Assembly: GCA_028289365.1 (NCBI GenBank)
Contig: JANQQM010000117.1
Coordinates: 1 to 52,613 of the forward strand
Direction: 5' to 3'
Source of the DNA: Salaquimonas sp.
GTDB lineage: Bacteria; Pseudomonadota; Alphaproteobacteria; Rhizobiales; Rhizobiaceae
DNA length: 52,613 bases
The notes under the pieces are model-generated. The model saw only the letters and a list, made by a program, of their open reading frames with translations. It was not told the origin of the DNA and did no database searches. Position numbers and translations under genes: made by a program. Positions 21,840 to 32,385 of the stretch are shown one piece after another; position 1 is the first letter of the stretch, and every line of letters begins with the position of its first letter.

Positions 21840-23864
21840 ATGACACAACAATATCCTCAGCGGAATATGCTGGAAAATGAATCTAGCCCATACCTGGTTC
21901 AGCATGCGGATAATCCGGTGCACTGGCGTCCCTGGGGCCAACCTGCACTTGATGAGGCCAGAACTGCTGACAAACCGGTGCTGATCTCCATAGGCTATGC
22001 GGCCTGCCATTGGTGCCATGTCATGGCGCATGAAAGTTTTGAGAACCAAAACATCGCTGATCTGATGAATGCGCATTTCGTCAACATCAAGGTCGATCGC
22101 GAAGAGCGGCCGGACATTGATCAAATCTACATGGCAGCACTCCACGCCATGGGCGAGCAAGGCGGCTGGCCCCTGACCATGTTTACCGACTCTGATGGAC
22201 GTCCATTCTGGGGTGGTACCTATTTTCCCCCCGAAACAAAATTCGGCCGCGCTGGATTTCCGGATGTCCTGCGAGCCATTTCTAAAGCCTGGAAAGAAGA
22301 TCGGACCCGAATCGATACCAATGGAACAGCGCTTACCCGTCATCTAAACGCTCAGTCGTCAGCGCCGGAAAGATTGACCCAACCAAACGACAAGCAATTT
22401 TCCGCTTTTGCAGATGCAGTTCTCAACATCCAGGACCCGGTCAATGGCGGTACCCAGGGCGCACCTAAATTTCCCAATGCCGCACTGGGCGAGGCCCTTG
22501 CCAGAGCATCGGCAGGTACCAGTGACTCTCCGTACGCGCAAGCCTTTCTGAAACAGATGGAACGCATGAGTCTCGGAGGCATCTATGATCATGTTGGCGG
22601 CGGGCTGGCACGCTACAGTGTCGACTCACAATGGCTGGTACCGCATTTCGAAAAAATGCTCTACGACAACGCCCACTATCTGCGTCACCTCGGCTGGGCA
22701 TACAAACTCAACCCATCACACTTGTTCCGTAAACGAATCGAACAAACGATTGCTTGGTTAAATCGGGAGATGCAAGTTACCGGCGGCGCCTATGCATCCA
22801 GCCTTGACGCCGACTCAGAAGGTGAGGAGGGCAAGTACTACGTCTGGACAGCAGCCGAAATACAACAATTGCTTGGTGCCGATGATCAGGATTTTCTGGC
22901 AAATTATGACATCACCGAGCACGGAAACTTCGAAGGCAAAAATATACCAAACCTTCTCCACCTTGCTGACGTTGATCAGGCAAGCACAGTATATGATAAT
23001 TCCGCCACCGGCCTTCTTACCTTGCTCTCTCAAAGGGAATCTCGCATCCCGCCAGGACGGGACGACAAGATTTTGATGGACTGGAATGGATACCTGATCC
23101 GCGCATTGGCGGAGTTGGGTTTTCAGTTTCGAAATGAAACCTGGATTGAAAATTCTGCTTCAGCGTTTCATTACATTTCCGAATCAATCGCTGAGGGACT
23201 GGACCTCGCCCATTCATTCCGAAGCGGAACAGCTGTACGTCCTGCAATGGCGACAGACTACGCTTCCATGATAAACGCCGCTATTTCTTTGGCAGAAGCC
23301 ACCCGTGAACAAGGCTATCTCGATAAAGTTCCAGCATGGTTCGACAAACTCCATGATGAATATACCGACGACAATGGCGGTTATTACCTCACGAGTACAA
23401 AATCACGAGCATTGGTCATTCGACCACGCTGCGATATGGATGAAGCCAATCCCTCCGCCGCCTCCCAGATCCTGGAGGCTCTTGTCAGATATTCATCCAT
23501 TTCCGGGGATCAGAAACTGCTCTCAAAAGCATGGGATCTGGCTGCAAATCTGAATTCCGCTACCGGAAAATATGGCCAGGCCGGTGCGGGATTTATCAAC
23601 GCCCTACATTCTCTTTTCAATCACAAGCATATCAAAATATTCGCAGACAACGCAGATACCGCAAATCCATACCTTGACGTAATTCGATCAAGCTGGAATT
23701 TGGCCACCAGTTTCGAAATTTCAAAAAGTAATAAGCCGACTAATTATCTGGGAATCTCTATCGAACTTCCAGAAGTATACCCGTGCGCAATTATATGCAC
23801 GAACCAATCCTGCAGCCTGCCCCTAAAAACTCCAGAAGACTTGGCAAGAGAATTACGAACCTGA
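21840..23864 (+). CDS. thioredoxin-domain protein, DUF255/YyaL family
   Basis: The 674-residue protein starts with a thioredoxin-like domain: [19 protein letters not shown], the CHWCHVM active-site-like CxxC, the [10 protein letters not shown] segment and [19 protein letters not shown]. The rest is an alpha/alpha toroid related to N-acylglucosamine epimerases ([41 protein letters not shown]). Homologs occur in all domains of life (mammalian SPATA20) without an established biochemical role. It is the only plus-strand gene among minus-strand neighbours, divergent from mnmE, and ends six bases before the convergent rho stop. Confidence 0.85.
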   Translation: MTQQYPQRNMLENESSPYLVQHADNPVHWRPWGQPALDEARTADKPVLISIGYAACHWCHVMAHESFENQNIADLMNAHFVNIKVDREERPDIDQIYMAALHAMGEQGGWPLTMFTDSDGRPFWGGTYFPPETKFGRAGFPDVLRAISKAWKEDRTRIDTNGTALTRHLNAQSSAPERLTQPNDKQFSAFADAVLNIQDPVNGGTQGAPKFPNAALGEALARASAGTSDSPYAQAFLKQMERMSLGGIYDHVGGGLARYSVDSQWLVPHFEKMLYDNAHYLRHLGWAYKLNPSHLFRKRIEQTIAWLNREMQVTGGAYASSLDADSEGEEGKYYVWTAAEIQQLLGADDQDFLANYDITEHGNFEGKNIPNLLHLADVDQASTVYDNSATGLLTLLSQRESRIPPGRDDKILMDWNGYLIRALAELGFQFRNETWIENSASAFHYISESIAEGLDLAHSFRSGTAVRPAMATDYASMINAAISLAEATREQGYLDKVPAWFDKLHDEYTDDNGGYYLTSTKSRALVIRPRCDMDEANPSAASQILEALVRYSSISGDQKLLSKAWDLAANLNSATGKYGQAGAGFINALHSLFNHKHIKIFADNADTANPYLDVIRSSWNLATSFEISKSNKPTNYLGISIELPEVYPCAIICTNQSCSLPLKTPEDLARELRT

Positions 23865-23870
23865 ACAAAA

Positions 23871-25136
23871 TCAGGTATTCATCGTATCGAAAAATTCGCT
23901 GTTGGTTTTTGTCTGCTTCAATTTGTCGATCAAAAACTCGATCGCATCTGTCGTACCCATCGAAGACAATATACGCCGAAGCACAAAAATCTTTTGCAGA
24001 TCAGCCTTCGGAACCAGAAGGTCTTCCTTACGCGTACCGGATTTCAGAATATCCATGGATGGGTATATACGCTTGTCTGCTACTTTCCGATCCAGCACAA
24101 TCTCGGAGTTACCCGTTCCCTTGAACTCTTCAAAGATCACTTCATCCATTCGGCTGCCGGTATCAATCAATGCCGTCGCAATAATGGTAAGTGATCCACC
24201 TTCCTCGATGTTTCGTGCCGCCCCAAAGAACCGTTTCGGCCGTTGCAAGGCGTTTGCATCGACACCACCAGTAAGCACCTTGCCTGAAGAGGGAACGACC
24301 GTATTGTAGGCACGGCCCAACCGGGTAATCGAATCCAGCAGAATGACAACGTCGCGGCCATGCTCGACCAGGCGCTTTGCTTTCTCGATCACCATTTCGG
24401 CGACCTGCACATGTCGCACGGCAGGTTCATCGAAGGTGGAAGATACCACCTCGCCTTTCACAGAGCGCTGCATGTCCGTGACTTCCTCGGGACGCTCATC
24501 GATCAGAAGCACGATCAAATAGCTTTCCGGATGGTTGCCGGTAATCGAATGGGCAATATTCTGCAGCAATACCGTTTTACCGGTCCTTGGCGGTGCAACG
24601 ATTAGACCACGCTGACCTTTGCCGAGCGGCGCAACCAGATCGATCACGCGGGCAGACAGATCCTTGTCCTTCGGATCATCGAGCTCCATCCGGAACCGCT
24701 CATCCGGATATAGCGGCGTGAGATTGTCAAAGTGAACCTTGTGCCGGATCTTTTCCGGGTCATCAAAATTGATCGTGTTGACCTTGAGCAGGGCGAAATA
24801 ACGCTCACCCTCTTTCGGACCTCTGATTGGCCCTTCAACGGTATCACCCGTCTTCAGCGAAAACCGCCGGATCTGTGAGGGCGAAATATAGATATCATCG
24901 GGCCCGGGCAGGTAGTTTGCGCTGGCGGATCGTAAAAACCCAAATCCGTCCTGCAATACTTCGACAACACCTTCACCAATAATCTCGACATCCTGCTCGG
25001 CAAGATTCTTGAGAATAGCGAACATCAATTCCTGCTTGCGCATCGTGCTCGCATTTTCAACCTCAAGTCCTTCAGCAAAACTCACGAGTTCGGTCGGTGT
25101 CTTGGCTTTAAGGTCCTGTAGTTTCATTTGCTCCAT
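23871..25136 (-). CDS. rho: transcription termination factor Rho
   Basis: The 421-residue hexameric helicase ends transcription at C-rich unstructured RNA. It has the N-terminal Rho-N helix bundle, the RNA-binding cold-shock-like domain ([22 protein letters not shown]), the Q-loop/P-loop [47 protein letters not shown] and the [16 protein letters not shown] segment. Length is typical, with no insert. ATGs at 25136 and 25127 are both candidates; 25136 gives the usual rhizobial N-terminus. The 223-base leader has three GANTC sites close together. Confidence 0.97.
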   Translation of the reverse strand: MEQMKLQDLKAKTPTELVSFAEGLEVENASTMRKQELMFAILKNLAEQDVEIIGEGVVEVLQDGFGFLRSASANYLPGPDDIYISPSQIRRFSLKTGDTVEGPIRGPKEGERYFALLKVNTINFDDPEKIRHKVHFDNLTPLYPDERFRMELDDPKDKDLSARVIDLVAPLGKGQRGLIVAPPRTGKTVLLQNIAHSITGNHPESYLIVLLIDERPEEVTDMQRSVKGEVVSSTFDEPAVRHVQVAEMVIEKAKRLVEHGRDVVILLDSITRLGRAYNTVVPSSGKVLTGGVDANALQRPKRFFGAARNIEEGGSLTIIATALIDTGSRMDEVIFEEFKGTGNSEIVLDRKVADKRIYPSMDILKSGTRKEDLLVPKADLQKIFVLRRILSSMGTTDAIEFLIDKLKQTKTNSEFFDTMNT

Positions 25137-25261
25137 TTCGGAAAAACTTTCATGTAGAATATAAAAATATGGAAGATGGCCGGAGATCTCGGGTAACTCG
25201 CTACCCTGGGGAATACATAACCGGTATATCGGGAGGTTGGCAGAAAATAGACAGGCTTGCC

Positions 25262-25286
25262 GATTCTCTCAACTAGATTCTGATTC
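25262..25286. promoter_or_regulatory. cluster of three GANTC (CcrM) sites upstream of rho
   Basis: GATTC occurs at 25262-25266, 25276-25280 and 25282-25286, the last two as the repeat GATTCT-GATTCA. GANTC is the target of the cell-cycle methyltransferase CcrM. The cluster lies between hemJ and rho, about 125-150 bases before the rho start. Confidence 0.5.
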
Positions 25287-25359
25287 AATCTGTTTTTGCA
25301 GATTTGTACAGTCTTTGACCGTACCTATTACCATGTCCGCGAAAGAAGACAACCATTTT

Positions 25360-25785
25360 TCAAAAAGGTTTCACAACAACCAGAATAACGATCAAAATCA
25401 TCAAGACGGTCGGAATCTCGTTCACAAATCTGAAAAAACGGCTTTTCCGCTTTCGCTCATCCCGGGCAAACTCCTTCACCCATACGGCACAGAACATGTG
25501 GAATGCAGACATCAGGATTACAAGCAGTAATTTCGTATGAAACCACCCATCCCGCCAGGACTGAAGGATGATCATCAGCCACAGACCGAAAACCCAGCTG
25601 GCAATCATGGCTGGCGTCATGATCACCTTCAACAACCGCCGCTCCATGATCTTGAACGTTTCCGATTGCGCAGACCCGATTTCGGTCTCGCTGTGATATA
25701 CCAGCAGCCTCGGCAGATAGAGCAGACCTGCCATCCAGGAAATTATCGAAACAATATGGAGAACTTTCACCCACTCATACATCAT
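25360..25785 (-). CDS. hemJ: protoporphyrinogen IX oxidase HemJ
   Basis: The 141-residue integral membrane protein has about four helices: KVLHIVSIISWMAGLLYLPR, MIASWVFGLWLMIIL, LLLVILMSAFHMFCAVWV, VPTVLMILIVILVVVK-type end. The first-helix His and the FHMFCAV His are heme/substrate residues of this family (formerly UPF0093). It converts protoporphyrinogen IX to protoporphyrin IX. Its start lies one base after the hemE stop, so hemE-hemJ is one operon with consecutive heme-pathway roles. Confidence 0.93.
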   Translation of the reverse strand: MMYEWVKVLHIVSIISWMAGLLYLPRLLVYHSETEIGSAQSETFKIMERRLLKVIMTPAMIASWVFGLWLMIILQSWRDGWFHTKLLLVILMSAFHMFCAVWVKEFARDERKRKSRFFRFVNEIPTVLMILIVILVVVKPF

Positions 25786-25786
25786 T

Positions 25787-26821
25787 TCAACCCCGGATAT
25801 TACGAATTAGCCGTTCCACATTTTCAACCGGAACATCGGGCGTTATCCCATGGCCCAGATTGAATATGAAGGGACCGTCCCTCAGACAATCGAGAATTTC
25901 AGCAACACCCTTGTCTAGGGCCCCTCCGCCGGCGACCATCAAGAGTGGGTCAAGCTTACCCTGCACTGCGCCACCACGCTGCAACCCACGCGCAAATTCA
26001 TTGGGAACCGTCCAGTCCAGCCCTAGTACATCGACGCCCGTACGCTCCCTATAGTCCGAATATCTGATACCCGCGCCTTTCGGAAATCCGATAATCTTCG
26101 CTTCCGGCATTTCCAGACGAACCCCTTCCACTATTTTGGCAACCGGTGCAATACACCATCTGTCGAATTCCTCATCCCCGAGCACGCCCGACCAGGAATC
26201 AAATATCTGAACTGCATCGGCACCAGCCTTTAACTGGGCCAACAGATATTCCACCGAAGAATCAACCAGCACATCTATCAGTTTCTGAAAACTTTCCGGT
26301 TCCCGATAGGCAAATAGCCGGGCCGGCGCCTGATCCGGCGTCCCCTTTCCCGCGATCATATAGGTGGCGACCGTCCAGGGCGCCCCGCAAAATCCAAGCA
26401 ATGCCTTGTCTTCCGCCAAACTACTCCTGATGCCGGAAACCGTCTCAAGCACGGGTGCAAGGTGTTCCAGCAGGCCATCTCCTGTAAGTCGAGCGATTTT
26501 CGTACCATTGACAGGATCCAGCAGCGGCCCTTTTCCCTCTTCAAATCTTACCCCGACGCCCAAGGCATCAGGAATCACGAGGATGTCCGAAAACAGAATA
26601 GCAGCATCAAAATCAAACCGCCGGATCGGCTGCATCGTGACTTCAATAGCCAGTTCGGGATTGTAACAAAGATTGAGAAAGCTCCCGGCCTTCTTCCGCG
26701 TCTCTCTATATTCAGGCAAATACCGACCTGCTTGCCGCATTAGCCAGACAGGTGGAACGGCCTGCGCCTCACCAGAAATTGCTTTTGCAAATCTCGAACT
26801 TTTTATGTTGTGCACAGACAT
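25787..26821 (-). CDS. hemE: uroporphyrinogen decarboxylase
   Basis: The 344-residue cytosolic enzyme decarboxylates four acetate groups of uroporphyrinogen III to give coproporphyrinogen III. Signatures include [17 protein letters not shown] (substrate-binding Arg pair), [44 protein letters not shown] and FNLGHGI with the conserved His. It is the gene that flanks the alphaproteobacterial origin, and here it is divergent from ppsR across a 367-base gene-free region. Confidence 0.97.
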   Translation of the reverse strand: MSVHNIKSSRFAKAISGEAQAVPPVWLMRQAGRYLPEYRETRKKAGSFLNLCYNPELAIEVTMQPIRRFDFDAAILFSDILVIPDALGVGVRFEEGKGPLLDPVNGTKIARLTGDGLLEHLAPVLETVSGIRSSLAEDKALLGFCGAPWTVATYMIAGKGTPDQAPARLFAYREPESFQKLIDVLVDSSVEYLLAQLKAGADAVQIFDSWSGVLGDEEFDRWCIAPVAKIVEGVRLEMPEAKIIGFPKGAGIRYSDYRERTGVDVLGLDWTVPNEFARGLQRGGAVQGKLDPLLMVAGGGALDKGVAEILDCLRDGPFIFNLGHGITPDVPVENVERLIRNIRG

Positions 26822-27188
26822 CCATTATCCCAAAAATTTGGTTTGATTTATTGAAGTTTATTAGAGTCGGTGGATAGCGGGAATTATAAATTGTTCAAAC
26901 GAGTTCACATCAGTGTTCATGGATATCCCGTTCGACATTTCCCGGCAAACAACCTGTGATCAATGGGGATATTACAAAAAACCCTTATCCTTCAACGCCT
27001 AATTGCGCACTTTATTCAAACTTTTTCTGGAATAGCCATGGATATATCTGTAAAAATCGGCAATTCAACGCTATCCACATCCCGTGATCAAGTAATTCAG
27101 AGTGCCGGTACATGTGCGCAAATTTCCGCTTAGCGGGCAGTATTTTCCCGTTTGAAATATAAGTCGACATTTCTTCACATCCTTCCAC
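26822..27188. other. candidate chromosomal origin of replication (oriC)
   Basis: This is the only gap over 300 bases, and it lies between hemE and ppsR, the classical oriC position in Alphaproteobacteria. CGCTATCCAC occurs twice in inverted orientation (minus strand 26870-26879, plus strand 27069-27078); the second extends to CTATCCACA, one base from the DnaA box TTATCCACA. Weaker boxes are TTATCCCAA (26825-26833), TTATTCAAA (27012-27020) and TTCTTCACA (27171-27179). An AT-rich run at about 26830-26865 could unwind, and a GANTC site lies at 26864-26868. No full CtrA box is seen. Function is inferred from position and motifs. Confidence 0.7.
27069..27079 (+). promoter_or_regulatory. best DnaA-box-like site in the oriC candidate
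   Basis: CTATCCACA (27071-27079) has one mismatch to the E. coli DnaA box. With two preceding bases it repeats the inverted copy at 26870-26879, about 200 bases away. Confidence 0.55.
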
Positions 27189-28052
27189 ATGGAGCCATGC
27201 AAATTGCCGCATAGTGAAAACTACTTCCACCTCCATTTGATCTCGGACGCGACCGGCGAGACCTTGATTGCTTCCAGCCGTGCGGTGACATCTCAATACA
27301 AGAACAACCAGGCGATCGAACACGTCTATCCGCTAATCCGCAACCGCAAGCAGCTTGAAGCGATAATAGATTCCATTGATGCGGAGCCGGGCATTGTTCT
27401 GTACACCATTGCCGACGCTGAACTTGGCAAGTTTCTTGAAGATAGCTGTCGAAAGATTGGAACACCCTGTGTTTCGGTGCTCGAGCCGATCTTCAAGACA
27501 TTCCAGTCCTATCTGGGTGCTCCGAAATCCCGGAAGGTCGGCGCTCAGCATGAACTGAACACCGAATATTTCAGCAGAATCGACGCGCTGAATTTTACCA
27601 TGATGCATGATGATGGAGCATTGCCGGAAAATATCGAAGACGCTGACGTATTGCTGATTGGTATCAGCAGAACGTCAAAGACGCCGACCAGCATCTATCT
27701 GGCAAATCGCGGTGTAAAAACGGCGAACCTTCCCCTGGTTCCTGGCGTTGAAGTGCCACCATCCTTGTTTACGGCAAAACATCCGCTAATTGTCGCCTTG
27801 ATCGCAAGTACAGACCGCATATTCCAGGTACGACAGAACCGCGTATTGGGTGCGGATATAAAACTGCAAAATCATGACTATATAGATCGCGCCACGATTG
27901 CCGAGGAACTGGCGCATACAAGAAAGCTCTGCAATCGGCAAAACTGGCCCATGATCGATGTTTCTCGTAAATCGATCGAGGAAACGGCGGCGGCAATCCT
28001 TGAACTTCGGGCAAAGCACATGGCCAAACAAGCGGAAAGCTATCGCAAATGA
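27189..28052 (+). CDS. ppsR: pyruvate phosphate dikinase / PEP synthetase regulatory protein (DUF299)
   Basis: The 287-residue product is a bifunctional ADP-dependent kinase / pyrophosphorylase that switches PEP synthetase or pyruvate phosphate dikinase off and on. It begins with [14 protein letters not shown], has the P-loop-like [18 protein letters not shown] near residue 157, [30 protein letters not shown] and [16 protein letters not shown]. Which dikinase it controls is not shown here. It is the first gene on the right side of the oriC candidate. Its stop overlaps the maf start by four bases (ATGA). Confidence 0.93.
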   Translation: MEPCKLPHSENYFHLHLISDATGETLIASSRAVTSQYKNNQAIEHVYPLIRNRKQLEAIIDSIDAEPGIVLYTIADAELGKFLEDSCRKIGTPCVSVLEPIFKTFQSYLGAPKSRKVGAQHELNTEYFSRIDALNFTMMHDDGALPENIEDADVLLIGISRTSKTPTSIYLANRGVKTANLPLVPGVEVPPSLFTAKHPLIVALIASTDRIFQVRQNRVLGADIKLQNHDYIDRATIAEELAHTRKLCNRQNWPMIDVSRKSIEETAAAILELRAKHMAKQAESYRK

Positions 28053-28681
28053 CACCGAACACCGAAGAAAAACCTGATAGACAAGGCAAGGAAATAATCC
28101 TGGCTTCGGGAAGTCCCTACCGTGCCCAACTCATGCGCAATGCAGGGCTTGAGTTTTCGGTCATGCGACCGGATGTCGATGAACGGCTCATTGAAGATTC
28201 GCTCGGCGATTCTGAGATCAGCAGCGCCGATCTGGCGGAAGTACTAGCAATCTCCAAGGCTCGTTCCGTTTCCGAATCAAAGCCGCATGCCGTTGTAATC
28301 GGTTGCGACCAGACGCTTAATCTCGGCGATGAAACACTTCATAAGCCGGCAAATATGGATGAAGCGGCCCGAAGACTACTACAGTTGTCTGGCAGGACGC
28401 ATGACTTAAATTCGGCGATCTGCCTGCTTCGCCAGGGAGAGACCCTCTGGTCTCATGTCAGCATTTGCCACATAACGTTCAGGAAACTCGATCCAGGATA
28501 TGTGGGCAGATATCTTGCGCTTGCCGGCGATCGTGTCCTGTCCACGGTTGGCGCCTACCATGTCGAAGGTCCCGGCATCCAGCTGATCGAACGGATCGAA
28601 GGTGACTTCTTCTCGGTCATGGGTCTGCCTCTTTTCCCGCTCTTGGAGAAATTGCGTGAAAACAATCTCATTGATCATTGA
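28049..28681 (+). CDS. maf: Maf-family nucleotide pyrophosphatase
   Basis: The 210-residue protein belongs to the Maf family of house-cleaning nucleoside triphosphate pyrophosphatases that remove modified or noncanonical nucleotides. [19 protein letters not shown] (substrate loop), [19 protein letters not shown] (the catalytic Asp region) and [29 protein letters not shown] are present. The usual SPRR tetrad reads SPYR, a known variation in this alphaproteobacterial subgroup. It overlaps ppsR by four bases and precedes aroE by 30. Confidence 0.92.
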   Translation: MTPNTEEKPDRQGKEIILASGSPYRAQLMRNAGLEFSVMRPDVDERLIEDSLGDSEISSADLAEVLAISKARSVSESKPHAVVIGCDQTLNLGDETLHKPANMDEAARRLLQLSGRTHDLNSAICLLRQGETLWSHVSICHITFRKLDPGYVGRYLALAGDRVLSTVGAYHVEGPGIQLIERIEGDFFSVMGLPLFPLLEKLRENNLIDH

Positions 28682-28711
28682 CGGGTGTAAGCTGATGGAC
28701 GGGGTTGGAAG

Positions 28712-29569
28712 ATGAGAAAAGCTTTTGTTATCGGCTGGCCGATTGCCCATTCACTCTCCCCTGACCTGCACCATTTCTGGATCGACCGGCACGCAATTGA
28801 CGGGTCCTATGAGAAAATTCCCATTGAACCGAAAGATCTCGATTCCTTCATTCGTGGATTCTCCGACAAGGGTTTTGTTGGCGGAAACGTGACCATTCCC
28901 CACAAGGAGGAAGCTTTCAGGCTTTGCGATGTAACCGATGATCACGCAAATGCCATCGGTGCGACAAACACTTTGTGGCTCGAAAATAATTGCTTGTTTG
29001 GATCAAACACCGACAGCTATGGCTTCTCCACCAATCTCGATGACCAGGCACCTGGATGGGATGAGGTGGATACGGCATTGATTTTTGGGGCCGGTGGGGC
29101 TTCAAGGGCGATAATTCACGCGATCCAGCAAAGAAAGATCCCTAGAATATTGCTCGCAAATCGAACCAGAAGCCGTGCCGAACGTCTTGCCGCCCATTTT
29201 GGCCCCGATGTCATCCCCGCCGATATGCAAGAAGTACCAACGCTTGTGAAAGGCGCCGGGCTTATCGTCAACACCACATCTTTGGGCATGACCGGCCATG
29301 AGCCACTGGAGGTCAATTTGCACAATGCCGCTCCAGAGTGTGTCGTTTCCGATCTGGTTTACACACCACTTGAAACACCATTGCTGGCACAAGCGCGCAA
29401 ACTGGGTCTGCGCACGTCAGATGGCTTGGGCATGCTTTTGCATCAGGCCGTTCCCGGCTTTGCAAAGTGGTTTGGTATTGAACCGGAAGTCGATCAGGCG
29501 CTTCGTGACCATGTTCTTGAGATCTTGTTGCGCCGGGATGAACCAAAGAGCGAGATTGAAGCCGGCTAA
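28712..29569 (+). CDS. aroE: shikimate dehydrogenase
   Basis: The 285-residue enzyme reduces 3-dehydroshikimate with NADPH in aromatic amino-acid synthesis. FVIGWPIAHSLSPDLHHFW (substrate), GGNVTIPHKEEAF with the catalytic Lys, GATNTLW, the NADP motif LIFGAGGASRAIIHA and NRTRSRAE, and GLGMLLHQAVPGF at the C-terminus follow the family order. It is the third gene of the ppsR-maf-aroE-coaE-dnaQ run. Confidence 0.96.
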   Translation: MRKAFVIGWPIAHSLSPDLHHFWIDRHAIDGSYEKIPIEPKDLDSFIRGFSDKGFVGGNVTIPHKEEAFRLCDVTDDHANAIGATNTLWLENNCLFGSNTDSYGFSTNLDDQAPGWDEVDTALIFGAGGASRAIIHAIQQRKIPRILLANRTRSRAERLAAHFGPDVIPADMQEVPTLVKGAGLIVNTTSLGMTGHEPLEVNLHNAAPECVVSDLVYTPLETPLLAQARKLGLRTSDGLGMLLHQAVPGFAKWFGIEPEVDQALRDHVLEILLRRDEPKSEIEAG

Positions 29570-29589
29570 CTTAGTTTGAGGAACCCCGC

Positions 29590-30249
29590 TTGATATATGT
29601 GCTTGGCCTTACCGGCTCGATTGCAATGGGAAAATCTACTGTCGCCCAGATGTTCCGGGATATTCATATACCTGTGCATGATGCCGATGCCAGCGTCCAC
29701 GCGCTTTATCAAGGCAAGGCGGTCCCTTTGATCGAGAGAGAATTTCCGGGCACCACCGACAGGGGTGTTGTCGATCGCCGGCGTCTAGGCGATATCGTCT
29801 TAAACGATCCCGAATCACTAAGGCGTCTTGAGAACCTTATTCATCCACTCGTTCGGGAACGCGAACAGGACTTTATCAATCATGCCCGCCGGGACCAGGC
29901 TCCATTTGTTGTGCTCGACATTCCGCTTTTGTTTGAAACCGGTGCTGAAAAACGGGTCGACGGCGTAATCGTGGTAACGGCCGACCCCGAGGAACAGGAA
30001 CGCCGCGTGTTGAGCCGGCCAGGTATGACGCGGGAAAAGTTCAGAGCCATACTCGCCCGCCAGATACCGGATGCAGATAAACGTGCGAAGGCCGATTTCA
30101 TCATTGATACCCACTCTGTCGTTGACGGTCCGGAATCTGAACTAATCGAAAGGAACATGGCAGCGACCCGTTCCAGGGTTGGCGAAATCGCAGACCAGAT
30201 AATTTCCAGGAAATGGGTGCCGGCCCGCGCGCGCAAACCAAGTAATTAA
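29590..30249 (+). CDS. coaE: dephospho-CoA kinase
   Basis: The 219-residue P-loop kinase (LGLTGSIAMGKST, residues 5-17) phosphorylates dephospho-CoA to complete coenzyme A. VHDADASVH, LVREREQDFI, VVLDIPLLFETG and SRPGMTREKFRAILARQIPDADKRAKADFIIDT support the call. The start is TTG at 29590: GAGGA lies 8 bases upstream and no ATG is near. It follows aroE by 20 bases. A short basic tail (RKWVPARARKPSN) ends the protein. Confidence 0.94.
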   Translation: MIYVLGLTGSIAMGKSTVAQMFRDIHIPVHDADASVHALYQGKAVPLIEREFPGTTDRGVVDRRRLGDIVLNDPESLRRLENLIHPLVREREQDFINHARRDQAPFVVLDIPLLFETGAEKRVDGVIVVTADPEEQERRVLSRPGMTREKFRAILARQIPDADKRAKADFIIDTHSVVDGPESELIERNMAATRSRVGEIADQIISRKWVPARARKPSN

Positions 30250-30338
30250 CCTGCCCAAAACCAGAATAAACACTTTAATTTTTCAGCTTTATCCGCCAGC
30301 CTTGGCGAATCGATATCGATCAACGTGAAAGTCGCTTT

Positions 30339-31049
30339 ATGCGGGAAATTGTATTCGACACGGAAACCACCGGACTGAAGCCCGAAGATGGCGAGCGGAT
30401 TGTTGAGATCGGTGCCGTCGAACTCGTCAACCGATTTCCCACCGGAAAGACTTATCACGTCTATATCAACCCCGACGGACGCCAGGTCCATCCAGAGGCG
30501 CTTCGGGTCCATGGTCTCAAGGACGAGTTTTTGGCGGACAAGCCCAAATTTTCCGACATCGCTGATGAATTTCTGGAGTTTGTTACCGATGCGACGCTGG
30601 TGGCCCACAATGCCGGTTTTGATATGGGTTTTATCAATGCCGAATTGAAGCGTCTTGATGTCGACCCGATTACTGACGATCGTGTCATCGATACCCTGGC
30701 CCTGGCCAGACGCAAGCATCCGATGGGTCCAAATTCGCTTGACGCGCTCTGTAGCCGCTATGGGGTCGACAATTCCAGCCGCGATTTGCACGGCGCCTTG
30801 CTCGATTCAGAGCTACTGGCCGAAGTCTATATCGAGATGACCGGCGGCAGACAGGCCGCCCTCGTCCTAGACCAACAAGCAGAAGAACAGGTCGACACTC
30901 AAACAGCCACAAATATCACCCGCCCGAGGCGCTCGCGGGACAATCCGCTGCCCTCGAGGCTGAGTGCAGAAGCTGACGCCTTGCACCGTAAATTCGTCGA
31001 TTCACTGGGTGAGAACCCGATCTGGTCGCGATATTTGAACGACAGATAA
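30339..31049 (+). CDS. dnaQ: DNA polymerase III epsilon subunit (proofreading exonuclease)
   Basis: The 236-residue DEDDh exonuclease removes misincorporated bases during replication. Exo I is REIVFDTETTGLKPEDGERI, exo II is LVAHNAGFDMGFINAEL, and exo III is SRDLHGALLDSELLAEVY with the His and Asp. The C-terminal tail after about residue 175 carries the segment that binds the polymerase alpha subunit. It begins 89 bases after coaE, in keeping with the origin-proximal gene order. Confidence 0.96.
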   Translation: MREIVFDTETTGLKPEDGERIVEIGAVELVNRFPTGKTYHVYINPDGRQVHPEALRVHGLKDEFLADKPKFSDIADEFLEFVTDATLVAHNAGFDMGFINAELKRLDVDPITDDRVIDTLALARRKHPMGPNSLDALCSRYGVDNSSRDLHGALLDSELLAEVYIEMTGGRQAALVLDQQAEEQVDTQTATNITRPRRSRDNPLPSRLSAEADALHRKFVDSLGENPIWSRYLNDR

Positions 31050-31079
31050 CCAGACAGAAATCTTTAAGGCGGCTATTGG

Positions 31080-31577
31080 TTAGGCCTGTGCCGCCTCTGC
31101 AGCCCGTGATTGGTAGAGGCGCGCGAAGTCAATCGGATCAATCATTAATGGCGGAAATCCACCATTGCGCGTTGATTCGGAGATGATTTGCCGGGCAAAC
31201 GGAAACAGAATCCGCGGACATTCGATCAATAAGGCAGCCTGCATGGCCTCGGCCGGAATTCCCTGCAACCGGAATATGCCGGCATAATTAAGCTCTGTAT
31301 TGAAGACCATTTCCTCGCCGGCCATGGCCTTCGCCTCGAGCTGCAGTTCCACCTCGAAATTATTGTCATCCATCGCATTGGTATTGACGTTGACATTAAT
31401 TGCAATTTCGGGAGATTGCTCGCGCGAACGAAGCGAATTTGGCGCGTGCGGATTTTCAAACGAAAAATCTTTTACATATTGGGCAAGTACATTCAGCATG
31501 GGCTGAACTGGCTGCTGCGCTCCACCACCATTGCCGGCGGTTTTGGGTTCTTCTTTCGCTTTGGTGGCTTTTGCCAT
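31080..31577 (-). CDS. secB: protein-export chaperone SecB
   Basis: The 165-residue protein has the SecB core: [79 protein letters not shown], and [17 protein letters not shown]. The tetramer keeps preproteins unfolded and passes them to SecA. An alphaproteobacterial Lys- and Gly-rich N-terminal extension precedes the core. The ATG at 31577 is preceded by AGGAAG seven bases away; a further in-frame ATG upstream would add five residues. Convergent with dnaQ. Confidence 0.95.
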   Translation of the reverse strand: MAKATKAKEEPKTAGNGGGAQQPVQPMLNVLAQYVKDFSFENPHAPNSLRSREQSPEIAINVNVNTNAMDDNNFEVELQLEAKAMAGEEMVFNTELNYAGIFRLQGIPAEAMQAALLIECPRILFPFARQIISESTRNGGFPPLMIDPIDFARLYQSRAAEAAQA

Positions 31578-31707
31578 GAAAATCTTCCTCAATACGCGTT
31601 GAAAACACTGCAGATATGCAGAATGTCATGAAAATCATTTGCGCGGCTGGCTATCACGTCGCACCCGCTTTCTCAAGCCAGTCTTTGAAAACTATGCCAA
31701 ATCCCGT

Positions 31708-32202
31708 TCATTTATTGTCGTCTGTGGTTCGCCAGGGCGTGTCTTTGCTGGGTTCACCGTAATATTCGTCGGGATCGAGATCGATTACATCCTCATTGTT
31801 CTGGTTTCCAGCTGATTGCGCATTGGGATAACCACCGACGCTCACAATATTGATATTTTTTGCCAGGAACTGCCAAAGCGCACTTCTGACGGCTGGGACG
31901 AACAAGGCAAAACCGATCGTGTCAGTCACAAAACCAGGCGTTAAGAGCAGAACGCCGGCAACCAGGATCATGGCGCCATTTCCCAACTCCTTGCCTGGAA
32001 GTCTGTTCTGCTCCATTTCCGTACGAATTCTCGACAGAACCGCAAACCCTTGAATTCTCAACAAGATTGAGCCGATAACGGCCGTCAGAAATATCAAAGC
32101 CAAGGTTGCAACGACACCGATTTCCCCGCCAACAAGAATGAAAACGGTAATTTCCAGTATCGGAACAACCAAAAGGAGAAACGGAATTAAGGAGAAACGC
32201 AT
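31708..32202 (-). CDS. fxsA: FxsA-family cytoplasmic membrane protein
   Basis: The 164-residue protein has three or four hydrophobic helices: RFSLIPFLLLVVPILEITVF, GVVATLALIFLTAVIGSILL, GNGAMILVAGVLLLTPGFVTDTIGFALFVP, then a hydrophilic acidic tail. The first helix with PILEI and the LLLTPGFVTDTIG phrase are diagnostic of FxsA, named for suppression of phage T7 F exclusion; the biochemical role is unknown. The ATG at 32202 is chosen; a GTG at 32229 would add nine residues, and neither has a strong ribosome-binding site. Divergent from the Tim44-like gene. Confidence 0.85.
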   Translation of the reverse strand: MRFSLIPFLLLVVPILEITVFILVGGEIGVVATLALIFLTAVIGSILLRIQGFAVLSRIRTEMEQNRLPGKELGNGAMILVAGVLLLTPGFVTDTIGFALFVPAVRSALWQFLAKNINIVSVGGYPNAQSAGNQNNEDVIDLDPDEYYGEPSKDTPWRTTDDNK

Positions 32203-32385
32203 TCTTGAAACCAATCGTAAAATTCGCACGCTATTTTATTTGTCGCAGGTCATAATATGCAATTTATCTGGTAAAATGCATATTCAGGAGATAGGGATCA
32301 CTACCTTCACATTGAATGGGTCCTTTGAAAGTTTTTATAAAGTGTTTATATCAATCTGAACGTGGCAAGGGTACGTTAGGATCTC

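Noticed and set aside
31067-31096. AGGCGGC / GCCGCCT hairpin between dnaQ and secB
   Set aside because: Loop of 16 bases, no T-run, and it overlaps the secB 3' end, so a terminator call is not supported.
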